A stretch of 5,676 nt of DNA from Bacteroidota bacterium. GTDB taxonomy: Bacteria > Bacteroidota > Bacteroidia > Bacteroidales > Prolixibacteraceae. Below are positions 5,672 to 5,676 of this stretch, in pieces (position 1 is the stretch's first letter; each line of letters opens with the position of its first letter). The DNA lies in assembly GCA_030695265.1 (NCBI GenBank), contig JAUYTA010000122.1, positions 1 to 5,676 on the forward strand. The letters run 5' to 3'. The position numbers were made by a program, and so were the translations under genes. The notes beneath the pieces are model-generated. The model was not told where the DNA came from. It saw only the letters and a program-made list of their open reading frames with translations, and searched no databases.

Positions 5672-5676
5672 GATTG

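Overview
The window looks like a chromosomal segment of a Bacteroidota bacterium, plausibly a free-living polysaccharide degrader. The evidence is a TonB-dependent receptor tail ending in an aromatic residue, small outer-membrane barrels with Q-starting mature ends, a secreted family 9 glycoside hydrolase, A/T-rich leaders without Shine-Dalgarno sequences, and one match to the Bacteroidota -7 promoter box. I cannot name the genus.

Left part, + strand (1-2096): the 3' end of a TonB-dependent receptor gene is followed after 14 nt by a small beta-barrel gene (840-1376). A second, paralogous barrel gene follows (1563-2096; about 62% identical by hand count). Just before the second barrel gene lies an orphan copy of the last 28 codons of the receptor gene (1465-1551). 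The repeated unit is therefore 'receptor tail + barrel gene'.

Middle (2097-3187): a strong hairpin terminator follows the second barrel gene. Next comes an orphan copy of the last 50 codons of the glycoside hydrolase gene (2162-2314, - strand), then an A/T-rich two-gene cassette on the - strand. The cassette holds a 44-residue lysine-rich protein (2856-2990) and a protein resembling the DUF6169 family (2412-2837). The latter seems to be cut short by a frameshift at a run of eight A. An identical second copy of the hairpin (3146-3180) closes the region.

Right part, - strand (3188-5671): a complete 827-residue secreted GH9 enzyme with an additional N-terminal beta-rich region, an Ig-like CelD_N domain and a GH9 catalytic domain.

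The main observation is that two unrelated genes show the same architecture: intact gene, cargo in the same orientation, then an orphan 3' tail of that gene with its own stop codon. Both tails differ from the intact gene mostly at synonymous positions (all sense changes in the GH9 copy). They thus seem to come from diverged, functional homologues rather than from decay of a local duplicate. Removing one 1,026-bp repeat unit would restore a simple layout: barrel gene, terminator, convergent GH9 gene. I interpret the middle as a small accessory insertion at the GH9 3' end, possibly a toxin-antitoxin-like pair; that function is unproven.
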